Position numbers and translations under genes: made by a program
In this document: positions 31,392-44,000 of the stretch, piece after piece
Numbering within the stretch: position 1 is the stretch's first letter
Layout: each line of letters starts with the position of its first letter
Assembly (NCBI GenBank): GCA_963669155.1
Contig: OZ022576.1
Coordinates: 12,332,204 to 12,396,203 of the forward strand
Reading direction: 5' to 3'
Source: Arbacia lixula
Taxonomy: Eukaryota; Echinodermata; Echinoidea; Arbacioida; Arbaciidae
DNA: 64,000 bases
The notes under the pieces: model-generated
Seen by the model: only the letters and a program-made list of their open reading frames with translations
Database searches by the model: none
What the model was told of the DNA's origin: nothing

Positions 31392-32899
31392 TTTATAGAG
31401 AGAAATATAAAATGAAAGAGAAGGCCCTAGACATTAACACATTTTGAACTGCACGTGGACCAAAAACAATCTTAATCAGTGAAAATCGCCCTTTGAAAGT
31501 GATTAGCTAGTCATCAACTTATGTGAGAATGCGGCATTAATGTTTTAGAAGTCATTAAGCCATATAGGCAAACATTTAACCATCATTGTTTCTGCCATAA
31601 TAAAGTGCGTACAGGCCCTCTGCAAGAAAAGATATAGGCCTAGCTCATCAGAATTACAGCTTTCTTAATGGTCAAAACGAATAGTTGTTTGGTGCCTTCT
31701 GCTGTTTTGTGTTATGACCCTCTGATTACTTTAAAATCATAAAGGGTATACAATATATCGTTACCAAGTTGGCGAAATTGATCATTTCAATGTTGCATAT
31801 TATTAACGGTAAATGATGAGATATCAGTGTCAGTTACGATAGTGATGTGCATGTAGCCTATAGGCCTAGCATTCTAGCTACTTCAGATGCAACATTCTTA
31901 ATGACTATTGCCTAACGTATTTAAGTGCAATTATAATGATACTTCCTTAGGTTTGTCGAGTTGACCTAGAATGTTTATAATGGTATATTAATGCATTTCA
32001 CAATTTTAAATTGACCTAATTAATATTTCACTGTACAATGAATATTCAAAATAATCAATTATACATTTTTGGATTATAGTGTTTCTATGTAAAACCTGTC
32101 ATTATTTGTAATTTTTATCTAAACCTGTTGACCTGGAATGTATCAGTACCTCTATCACGAATATCGTTTGCTTTTATGTTTTATGTTACATATTTTTTAT
32201 AACATGTGAACGAAATGAATTTCCTTGGGCCTTTATGTATCTTTTATGTGCTTATGGACCGAATAAATACAATTTACAATTTGCATTCACTCACTAAGAA
32301 TGGAATAAAACATCCGACATGCTGAACAATCACATGAATATCACGTGTTCTAAGGCTAGAGTACACAATATAAGACTCGAAAAAGACTGATTCGGCTATC
32401 TCTTTGTTAAACCAGGCAAGTAGTACATTACATGGGCCTTTTATTATTATTTTTTTTTGTATTCAAGAACATGAACAACGTGACTTTACAACCGCTCTCA
32501 ACGCGGTGAGTCAGCTTACACTGAGGTTTTTGTACCCAATGAATTCTAACAACAGTGGTACCTCATTCATTTCTCCGTATACCACTGACGATTTCAGTCA
32601 ACACCGTGTATCACAGCGTGATGCCAACCATACGTATTTATCGCCGAGTTAGGCTTATTCTGCTTTATATCGATGGAGAAAGCATCTCGTCGCATGCCAC
32701 TTTCTATAGTGCTCATTATTGCAGTCAGGTTTCCATGGTTTACTCATATCATGTCCCTGGTTTCCTCAAATTCAAATACACATATATTACTCACATCCTA
32801 CGTTGATTCACATCAAATATCGGATGTAGCCGACTAATATGGCAACTTCATACAGACTCACTTTATACAAACCATCCAGGCTGCTCATCTTTTAGTCTT

Positions 32900-33710
32900 T
32901 TCAGCCTTTCCTCTGTTCGTTTTTCTTTTTCCCCTTCTTCTCCTTCTTTTTTCTTTGTCTTATTCTCCTTGAAGTAATAATTCCCAGCATCTCTTCTTCT
33001 TTTTTTTCTTCATCTTCTTTTCCCATCTTGCCTCCATTCTCTTGCTCTTGTTCTGTTGTCTCCTCTGCCTCCTCTTCTTTTTTTTTTCACTTTTCTCTAC
33101 CTCTTCCTCCCCCTCCTTCTCACGATCTCCTCCAGTCACCTTCTTAATCAATTTCTCTTCCCTTTCCTTGGCTCCTCTTTATATTTCATCCCCTTTCTTG
33201 TGCTTCTTTTCCTTTTTATTCTTCCATCCCGGAAACCAACATTTTCTCTTTTTGAAAATCGGACCATAAGATTTGTGTGTACTTTAATAATTATTAAATC
33301 TGGTTGTTCTTCTCCCACGTGTGCTTCAAATCATCATCATCTTCTTCTATCTCCTTTTATTATTATTTTTTTTTATTTCCCGCCTTTTCTTTCTCCTACT
33401 CCCGAGTCCTCTTTCTTGTTCTCCGTATCCTTCTCGATCTTCTTCTCCTCCTTCTTCTTCTCTCCTTTCTTTGGCTTTTCATTTCCCCCTCCTTCTTCTT
33501 CCCTTTTCCCTCCTTTCTGGTCCTCGACCATCCCTTCTACTGTGCTCTTCTTCTTCTTTTTCATCTTCTCATGCTCCTCCTTATAAAAAGGCCTTGTTTT
33601 TAGAACCCATGCCTCCGCCTACTCCTCCTTCTGCCTCCTTTTTCTCTTTTATTTTGTCTACTTCTTCTCCTTCTTCTTCATCTTTTCTTGTCCTGCTCCT
33701 CCTTACATGC
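32900..33710 (+). repeat. Polypyrimidine (TTC/CTC)-rich region
   Basis: About 800 bases dominated by ttc, ctc and tcc on the plus strand. Overlapping long open frames here are low-complexity Ser/Phe/Leu and are not genes. Confidence 0.85.
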
Positions 33711-34346
33711 TATTTTAAAAATCCATGCTTCCAACATCAAAAATATGTAAAATCTATTTTTGAATGTTACCCCCTCCCCTATAATATGGTGCGTATTTGG
33801 GGGCGAATTTTGCTTGTTTTTAGCGTCTAGTCCGCGGGCTGTACGAAGATAAACACAACATACCAATTGCCTTACGCATAGACGATCGATGATGAAATAC
33901 ACGTACATGCGTGTGATGTTGGAACTTCCAAAATCCGAAAGTTAGCTTCATGGATGGCATGAGTCCGAGTGAGTCGTGCGCTACATTTTGATAGGAGAGC
34001 GTTGCGCGTGCAGACAGACACATGTAAATGTACTTCTGGAATGGGAATGTACACATTATTAACTATTTGAGTGCCGAAACAGTCACTTTGTTGGCAGTTT
34101 GAATCATTGCCACAGTTTGGCAGAGAGTCTGTCTGTGACTGTGGATTGCTGTGCCGTGGTTCTCTTGACTGTGTGTAATTGCATAGAGCCTTCATGTGTG
34201 AGGAGATCTTGGCGAGCCGTGTTTCGAGGACAACAAACTTCTCATTATCAGATAGTGGCATCACATGCACACAACACAGGAAGTACCGTACCGGACTACC
34301 GGTGGCACGGTAAATCCAAGGTAGAGGACTGTGTGTGTGTGGAAGA

Positions 34347-35040
34347 ATGAATTCAAACAGGGAACGCAGGCAGGCCCCTGTCGTGACTACAGCACCTGTG
34401 CCGGAATCTTCACGCCTGCCCAAAGCAGTGACCACCAATAAGAACCTCTCATCTGACCGGGACCCTGTCCAGCACCAGCCTCACCAACGCGGCCCCCTGG
34501 GTAACATCGCCGCTGCGTCATCAAGCTATGTAGTCAGCTCCATTGGTGGAATGATCAACAGAATGTCGGAATACTTTGAAATGCAGACCATTTCCGACTC
34601 CTCATCCTTCGGTGGGGAGTCGGACGATTACGACGATTATTACGATGCCAGTGAGGAAATGACCAATAGTGGTCGTTATACAGGGCATCCCATGCGACAG
34701 AGCGGTCAGCGGGGGATATTTGCGGGCATCAGCAACTACTTTCAACCATGGAGAAAGTATCAGCCGGTGCCGGTCCACAATGAGAACAACAAGAGGATAA
34801 GGAGGAACTCTTCGAGTGTTGATGGAGACATAAATGGTTTTTCAACGTTTCCGGAAGACACATCGTTCTGTGACTTGGCGGACGAGAGATTTAACAATGG
34901 GGTGTACCAGCTGGAGGAGGATGGGGAGGGGGGACAGGGGCATAAGTTTGTGCCGACGCAACTGCTGAACATTATGACTTGGTGCGATAAATGTGGAGAA
35001 CTTATCTGGGGATTTTATAAGCAGTGCCTCAGATGTACAT
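34347..35040 (+). CDS. RASSF1/5: RASSF1/5-like exon 1 (N-terminal tail and first half of C1)
   Basis: 694-nt exon ending at donor gtaagt in phase 1. Encodes the disordered N-terminus, with an acidic Asp/Tyr run (ESDDYDDYYDASEE, residues 91-104), a basic RIRRNSSS stretch that could be a phosphorylation site, and C1 residues 199-231 (HKFVPTQL...TWCDKCGELIWG). Two short GI/GM..xxYF segments (GGMINRMSEYFEM at 67-79 and GIFAGISNYFQPW at 123-135) look alike and may be repeated linear motifs. Confidence 0.9.
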
Positions 35041-38000
35041 GTAAGTATACTGAGGTTTCCTTCTATTGTCCACACACCTTATCTTGATGCATCTTAATGT
35101 ACCATAGTTTGATATGACCACATAGTTCAGAGTATGTTAGTGAAACAATTCAACCCGAAACTCATAGCAAAGAGTTTTATCAATGAAATACTCAAGTTGG
35201 ATATTTCAGTTGTTAGTTTGTAGATAATGTTGTTTTGTTGCAGTTGTTGCGTGCTTTGTTTCTTCAGTTTAATTATTCAGCAAGTAATACATGTAACAGG
35301 TATCGGTTAACCAGTGTGTCAATGACTTAGAGAATCGCGGAGACAAATTCAGTGCAACAGCGATCATCAGGAGATGAGGGTAGTGTCAAGGTCATGCATT
35401 GAGATGCAGACTAGATGACCTACACTGTTCACTATTCTAGGGATGCAGTATGTCTTCCATAATTTAGCTCTATAGTTCGGGTACTATACTTAAAGAGAAC
35501 TCTACACATTCTGCGTTGTCCTATTTTGAAAACCAAGGCCAATGTAATACTGGAAATTATGATGCCCATTTGTTGACTGTTAAAGCCCTGCTTACACAAT
35601 TTGCACGAGGCTTCTCATTGTTTTTACATTATACACAGGAAACCAGACTTGTGCATCATGTGGAGATTCCATAGGAAGCTTTGCATCTGTACTATGATCG
35701 GCAGAATCCTTAAAAAAGATCTCTTGACAGGATTGAATGCTCATTGCAACATCATAAACACAACATTAATTCAGGGCTCTAATAAACAGAAATTATGCAT
35801 AGCTTCCTGCATAGCCAGTAGTGATAATCCAAGGATATCCTTCTGTATACATGTACATCAGTGGTGATGTTAATGCAGTTATGAGCCAAAACATGTTTAG
35901 GTGCTAACAAATACATACAATGTATACGATACAACCAAATCTTACATGTAGTACTGTATGTCTGGGCACCCTCTGAAAGGTACACTAAAAATGACTAAAG
36001 CACTGTATTGCAAAGTTTGAGAACAGCTGATCAAATATCTCATGAGCTGATGGATTTAATCAATCAATCATGTAATCTTATTTTGCGTGCTGGTAGTTTG
36101 CCTTCCCTTTTTTTTCTGTTCCTTCGTATGTTTGTGACTAGTATGACTATACAATCTTGTACATCAAGCGCATGCTGCTATTCTTTTTCCACTCTCAACA
36201 GTGTATTTTCTATTTTATGTTGTTGACATCAATGATTCTGTTTATTTTGTACACATACCGGTATGTTCATGCAAGATGGTGGAATAACTTGGCAGTATGG
36301 TACTACTAGTACCATGGACAATGTACTCGATGTAGTACATGCAGTCCTTCTATGAGTTTGAACAGGTTTTGATGGTGCTAACTTGCTGCACACAGTTTCC
36401 AAGTCACTAAGCTGTTCAATGATGTGTCATTATGAAACGGCGCATGTACTTGTGTTACCTGTGATAGTATCAAGAATGGATCAAATTACATGTCGTCTGT
36501 ACTGTACATGTGCTCTACATGAAATTCACTTACTGTCCATGTACATCCATGGCTCTATGTCTAGAGCCTCACATATAGGCTTGCCTCTTTTATTCATAAT
36601 GATGACTATATAAATTTAAAATGTTTCTTTGTGGTGTGCCACATTATATTGTCAAACTAATAACTATTGAATGTGATGTGTGTAACCTGAATGCAATTCA
36701 CAGTGTTATCCCCCCCCCCCTTTTTCACATAATTTTACTTGGTTTATATCACTTGATTTTCTCTCTTCCATATTTGTGTAGACTGTAAATACACATGCCA
36801 CTACAAATGCGTGAGCGATGTGAGACTAGACTGCGCTGAGTCCCCAGAGCTTCGGCAGGACACACCCGACCATTCCCCACAACACACCCTCGTCTCACTT
36901 GAGGTAAGAAGACCCACATCTGGGAGGAAATCACAGCGGCAGTCAAAATGCTTCTTGCCACGAATAGAAACATTACCGGTACTTTGCAGGTGTTAGTGTG
37001 TGATGCGTGCATTATGTCAAACTTTGCATGCGTACAGGTGCAGCGACAAAATAACACAGGCTCGGGGTGGTTAAATCCCTACAATGCCAACTAGAGCCAC
37101 TGCGAACATTGAAAGGAGCCAGGGCTGCTAAAATGTTCAATCTCAAAGTTGACGGTGTCCGTTTTAATGAAACCAGGCTTGAAAGAAGTGCCACCCACTG
37201 ACCCACAAATACTGGTAATCTTTTTCCTTGGTATGTAGTTGACGTAAACATATACAGAATGTGTATTCCACATAGAATTAATGCTGGTATGTACATGTAA
37301 GTGCCCTGACCACATTAAACTCTTACAGGTACATGTACATGTTGTCCCTTACATTGTCTTGCAGAAAACAGTCTTTAACGTGCATAAGAAATTATCATTG
37401 GTCTTACAGAAAGGTGTACAGCAATGTCAATGGGGTTTTAATTTGAGAAACGTCGATCACAATATTCACTATCCGGTTTTTCAGCCAGAGTTCATCAGTT
37501 TGTTTACATTCAATCTCAACCCCGAAGTCACTGTGCTTTTCTGTTTACATTTGCACTTTTGTTCAAGTGCTGACTTCTCCATCTGCAGCATGACTGTATG
37601 CCACTCCAGCTCATTAGTTATTCATCATTCCTGGTTTTCCCCCTCTCTTAAGATTCCTTACACAGTATCACCACTTCAGGCATGACTAAGTTGATTTACC
37701 ACCTTTCCCTGTTGGTTTCTTTATTGGTTAACATTCTAAACAGTGGCTTGATGTACATGTACAAGTGCTACCACTGAATAGAGTCCATTGTCATCCTTTT
37801 TGCACTGATGTAGATTAAGTTGTCTTGATTAAGATATGGCTTGCCTAAGTTGCCTAGCAATGCAGATGACTGTAGGGACTGAACTAAAAGCATGTGTTTA
37901 CCTCCTTATATTTTGGAGTACTTACAATACCACATTAAAGTTGAACTGCTTGTACATGTATGTATACCGTGTAACAGTGCATTTTGATAAAAAGTGTCAA

Positions 38001-41000
38001 AGTGCAAATAATGCAAACAAATGTTCACAGTTTATGTACTGTACAGTATCAGCTACAGTATATTGGGTACAAAGTACATGGTGCATACTGTACATTTAGT
38101 TTGCAATACTTGATATGCGGTATGTATTCATATCTTTTTTTAGTAAATGCCACTTGAGAAAATAATAAATAAAATGAATGACCCAAACTTTCAGTTGACA
38201 GTCAAGTCACAGTTAAGTTTCACTTTGCATACTGTAGCAAAATCACTTTCAGTGTACTTAGATTACGTAGCGAACTATTTTGGTGCATACACTTTCTAAA
38301 AATACATATTATGTTGAGGTTTACAAGTACATTTGTACTATTTGTGATGCATCTTTAATTGAAACAAAATTCCTCTTCTCATAAGGAACTGTGAAAAAAT
38401 AAAATCAGAATTAAATCCTTGTGCTGCTTACAGAGATTACATTGTGTTACTTATGAGTCATTTTCTTTATTAATTTGCTTCCCCGTGTTCCGACTGACAC
38501 TTCGTCTGGCATAATATTTTTCACCAATGAGCTAGAATGCTACCTTGACATGAAATAGCATGCTTTCTTCCTTCTTAGTACCATCTTGATAGATTGATGT
38601 TGTAGAAAATGTAACATTTACTTGTAATGTAAGTTCACAAGCATACACGTAACAGGGGAGTGGAAGATGCTGTATATGTACATGTGTACCTGTGCACTAT
38701 GGCACGAAACATCACAGCAATTATTTCTGCAACAATTTATTGTCCTGAATTCCCAGAGACTCAAAACACAATGTGTACCTAGTTCAAGAGCTTCCCTTCT
38801 AGGCTTATAAATCTTTATCCTCAGAATTGTCTTTGAGATGTGAATTGAAAAGACAGCCAAGGAATGTCTTGAGGGCTTCAGGCATTAATTGTTAAGAAGC
38901 CAGGATAACCAAAGGGGTAACAAGTAGGATGTGACTCCACTACTACTTACAATAGGATAACACACAAAAAAAGTTCTAATTCCTTTGTTGACTGGATTCC
39001 ATTGAGTGGTCTTCAGAATTCATGGCTAAACAGGGATTACGTACATGTACATGTACAGAGTATCAAGCCTTATGCTGTAATTATATTACCAGGAAGTGAA
39101 AGCTTAGATCAACAATGTACACTGAAGTGTCACTGTGTATTCTGGCCTTTGTCTCGGGTTGTGACAACTTGCAAGTAAAGGAGAAAGTGCCATTCTGTAC
39201 AACTTTTGGTTTTGATATCGAGTGCAATTATAATGCAAATTGGACTTAGTGAAATGTCAAATCTGTTGAGAACAAATTATGCAAAACTTGATAGAGAATA
39301 CAGTTTGAATGTTCATTCACATTGGCTGAGTACATGTTTGCATGTCTTTCTTAGGGTTGCCTTGAACAACTCCTAGGTTGTGAGTGTTCAAAAGTGCTGG
39401 CATCAAGTGACTCAGGGAGATTGTAGACCCCCAAAAGGACCCCCTATCCCCCCCCCCCCTTCATAGCCTCTATGAACACCTCACATTTCTTATAGGGTGT
39501 AATGCAAAGGATACAAGTTTCTATTTTCATAAGATCATGCTTGAAATCTAGCTTTGATATGTTCATGTACATACAGTACATGTAGAATATGGTTTGTATG
39601 TAGATCTGTACTTTTGTTATGGCTCTATCACATTTGATCTGTTTTCCAATAAGTCATTTGAATTGAGATCACGCATGCATAATTCATTCTTTTTATTGAT
39701 TTTCCCCATCTCTCCCCTCTTGAGTTCCCCCTTTCATGTTTTGTCATCCAAACAGTCCAATAGCAGGAGAAGTGACTCACTGAACAACAAACTCATATTT
39801 CTCCCACCAATTTATTTTTACACCTAAAAGTGGGCCCCCTTCCTTCCAGTATGGCCACACTGGAGATTTTATTTCTTGATGCAAAAGAGGCAAACCCACA
39901 CCCTCGAATATAAAAGATACTACATGTATACAAGACTGTGTAACAGGCCTGTTGTTTACTTGCTGTCAAGTTAAGTAGGAGCAAAGCTCAAGTCTCAACG
40001 GCAGATCTAAAGACCGATAATGTATAGCTCTACTAACTCAATAAAATGTTATTTTTATTTTCTAAAAAAAAAAATAAAAGTTACAATGCACTTTTAAATG
40101 CTTTGACTCATATATGTGAAAAAAAAGTTCAGAAATATAATTAATTTATGACATACTGACATTCGGTTTGTATTTCTTTAATTAATTAATTGATTGATTG
40201 AAAAGTTCAGAAATATAATTAATTTATGACATACTGACATTCGGTTTGTATTTCATTAATTAATTAATTGATTGATTGATTTTTTTTTTTTTTGCTTGAT
40301 GTTACTTGTAGGATATTGAGAACGAGCTGGAGAGCTTTGTATTCCTGACGAGGGAGGAGCTGGAACCAAAAATAGAACAGTTCAACACACTGAGGAGCGT
40401 CACCAAGGAAACACTCACACTGGTTTGTAAACCTTTTTTAACTGATACATTTTATTATTCTAGGGGCAAGATTTCTTTCAGCCAATACTTGGCCTTTTCT
40501 CAGATTAAATCATGGCACTTGTACTTTTTCTACCATGTAGTAAAAAGCTTTGAATCTACTTACTTTTGAGAAATTCATACATTTGTTTCAAAAATCGTAG
40601 TACAGTGTACATCTACAGTGTAAAATTATTGATTGTAGACGAAAACTATTTTGGTGCATATATAGGATCTTGATCTTAGCAAGTCATTATTTGTATTCAG
40701 CCCATATGCACCTTGCATGCTGTACATCTCTTACACATGGAATATACATGGATCAACATACTGTACAAGGCTCATTGAATTATTAGGAGGTGACTTTGGA
40801 AGTGCTCCAAGTCAGTGTTTCTTGTTTCTAATAATAGACTAGCATTTGTCATGTTAGGGAACAGGCACCCAACAAACCGAGATTGAAATGTTATTTCCCA
40901 AAGTAAAATCCTGTATTTTATAGCTGGAAAGCTGATGCGTTAACATGTGAGAATATGGTAAGTTCATCAAGAAATTTCTTCTTATTACATGTACATTTTT

Positions 41001-44000
41001 ATTCTTAGTAGTAAAGAGTTTATTTATGATTAAAGATTTTGCTTGCAAGCCGTAGTCTGAATTCCTTGTGATTATGTACAAGGTAAACAAATGGCAGCCT
41101 TTCTTTGTGAAATTGTACGTACAGTGTAGAAGTGTTAAGGAAAGCCATGTTTCTTGCATCCATGTGCTGCTTTCTGAATGAGGAAGGAACACAGTTTGTC
41201 GGACAGCTCTTTTTAATATTGTACTTCCAAATTTTGAGTGAAACCTTTTTTTTTCTTCTATCAATGTGTTGCGTCAGAATGAGGAGGGCACACAGTTTTG
41301 CGGGCAGGTGACCATCTACATCAACCTGTCGAGACCGGTGAGTGTGCGAACAGGCTGCCCCCTGCCAGACGTCTGTGTGAACACGCTCAACCACTACGAG
41401 CACAGCATTGACACCAACAAGAGGAGGACCACCTTCTTCATGCCAAAGTCTGCGACCCAGGTAGGATCAGTCATCCCGTGAAGAGATGCACGGGGGCTCA
41501 GGCTGATACAGCCATAAGAAACATGTTTTAAGGGAGTATATTGCACTGGGAAGGCAAAAAGCCTTCAAAAGGGTGATCGTGAGCAATCTTCTTACCAATG
41601 GTATTAAATTCATGTATTGTCCATTTTAGAAACTTGCTGAAAGTTATTTGCCCTCAAATGATCCACATTTGGAGTAATTAATGATTACTAGTGAAATCCT
41701 CAAAATGTTCGGCCCGAACAGTTTGTGGATTTGTGATTTAATCACTAATTACTCCAAATGTTCTAAAGTTTCTAAAATGGACAATACATGAATGTAAGAC
41801 CATTGGTAAGAAGATTGATCATGATCACTTTTTGATGGCTTTTTGCCTTCCCAGTACAATATACTCCCTTTAAATGATTATCCAATTGTAATCATTTGAT
41901 AAGAAAAGAGTGAACATGATTTAGCAAAACCGACAGCGAAGAGTAGTCTGTAGTAATAATGATCCAATCATACTGTATATTTAGTGTTGATTTATAGACT
42001 ACTATGTATAGTATGTTTAAATGTCAATCTACACTTAAAATGTTCATTAATACTATGTAATGCTGGTGGACACCAAATTTGCATGTGATTATTGTGGACA
42101 ATAAACACATTCATTACTTGAAAATCCAAGAATGGAACAACTGTTTCATGGTCAAATCAATTCTCCAACCGAAAGATTTAGCAGTACAAATTTAGCCGTT
42201 CCAAGTAATTACAACAATTTGTTATACCACAAGGGTCTGAGCAAAATACAATAAAAGGAACCCCCATAAACATACAGCAAGAGACCGACTGTGAATTCTT
42301 TATTTTTTTACAGTATGGTTCAGTATGTTTACCGTATCTCACTACGGCAGGTTTCTAAGTAGCCCCTTTTTATTTTGTCTACTGGGGAGACCCTCCGACA
42401 TAGATATATGGATATTTTACATGTATCTACATGTACATTTTGACAAGTAATAGGATGAAAATGGAAACTTGCACTTCAGTATGCTGCATATTCATGAGAC
42501 AAGTCTTTATATCTGTGAAATGAATTATGAGCATCATGGAAACTAGATATCACAGCATTCCCCTAATGTTGCAGGAAATTCACCAAAACAACTTGCTAGC
42601 TATGATGGTAATAGGAGAGAGAAGCGTGTTATTTATACTTTTGTTTCACACCTGGTATACAAGCAATATATATTTTAAGGGGAGTAAACCCCTGTCTTCA
42701 TTGTATGGTAATATTGTCTGATTTTCTCAGCATTTACTTAAGACCCCTTTATTTTCGCCTGTTATTCTAATCTCTCCCAAATGCCTCTATCCACTTTGCT
42801 CTTGTCTTACTGCAGGAGCTGAGTATAACGTGCTACACGACTGCTCAGGATGTGATCAGAAATGTGCTGGCTCTGCTACAGCTGATTGATAACCCACGCA
42901 AGTTTGCCCTGTTTGAGAGGACCGAGTACAATGGGGAAGGTGAGTGAGTGTGTGTGCACGCAGCGCAGGGTACCAGTAATCTCGGGACTAACGCCTTGTA
43001 TTCATGCATTAAAAACTGGAATACTGCAGACAGTCATAAGATATGCCCATTTCAATGATAACTATGGTTCATATTTAAGATTTTATTATCACATTTAATT
43101 TTGTTTTTCCAGAAAAATCAGCAAGAACGATACATCAATTTGGGTAGAATATATGTAATAAAAGATTAAAGAACACCTTAACATACACAGATTTTTCTGT
43201 TTGTGTGTGTGTGTGTGTGTATTTGTGGAGCGGTCCAAATTGAAGCAGAACTTGTAAATGTTAGACCTTTGTAAAGACCTATGTAAAAAACAACTTAAGT
43301 TAGATGATTTTATAGAAATCTTATTCAAAATCTCCTTAATATACTCATAATTGGGACCTCTACAATATTTGTCAAGGAAGATAACAACATGATGTACATG
43401 CCTGTGTTTGCATTTTCCTCTCAAAGAGTCGTGTCACCAAAATTGTGATCCAGACCGATGAAATTTTGTCTGTTTTTAGTAAAAAAATGCTGGTAGTTCC
43501 TGAAGTGAAATTCGACCTCGTCACAATACTTTGCCCCAAATCTGAAATGCGATCTACCAATCCTATGTGACATTTTGGCCTCATGAATCATTGAACATGT
43601 GAAATTTACCACATCACAAAGAAGAAATGTCATGAATTAGTATGTCAATTTTTGTCCACTTTTTGTTGTTTACGGTATCTGAAAATCGTAAGTACTGCGG
43701 TTATCATTTTAAACTGCATAATGGATTTTCGTAACAGAAACTTGAGCATGAAAAGCAAACCATTATCATGTTTGTTGTGCTTTATTTGAATGCTATATTA
43801 CTGTCAAAGTTCAAATTTCACAAACTGGTCCTATATGTCATTCTTGTGAATCATGCAATGGAGCACTATTGGGGCACACCAACTTTTTTTGCCAGCTGTA
43901 TTTGCACATTGTACACTGTACCTGAGTTTATTTTCCATGATTTTTTTGGCTATGAATGAATAAAGATTGAATATATAGATGTGGATTTTGAATTTATTTG

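Larger units (their letters stand above)
24705..34346. other. Intergenic region between two divergent genes: content
   Basis: Holds the promoters of both genes in principle, the truncated LINE, the family B MITE and several microsatellites. 33.8-34.3 kb is less repetitive and is the likely RASSF promoter and 5' UTR, but I see no clear TATA box. Confidence 0.55.

Noticed and set aside
33056-33830. Several overlapping 100-176-residue frames rich in Ser, Phe and Leu
   Set aside because: Low-complexity translation of a polypyrimidine tract, open in several frames at once.
34335-34346. Upstream in-frame start for RASSF at 34335
   Set aside because: The codon is GTG; the first ATG in frame is at 34347.
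34335-35087. RASSF exon 1 read through to a stop at 35087
   Set aside because: The frame after 35040 leaves the C1 domain half-finished, while a gtaagt donor and exon 2 complete all zinc ligands.
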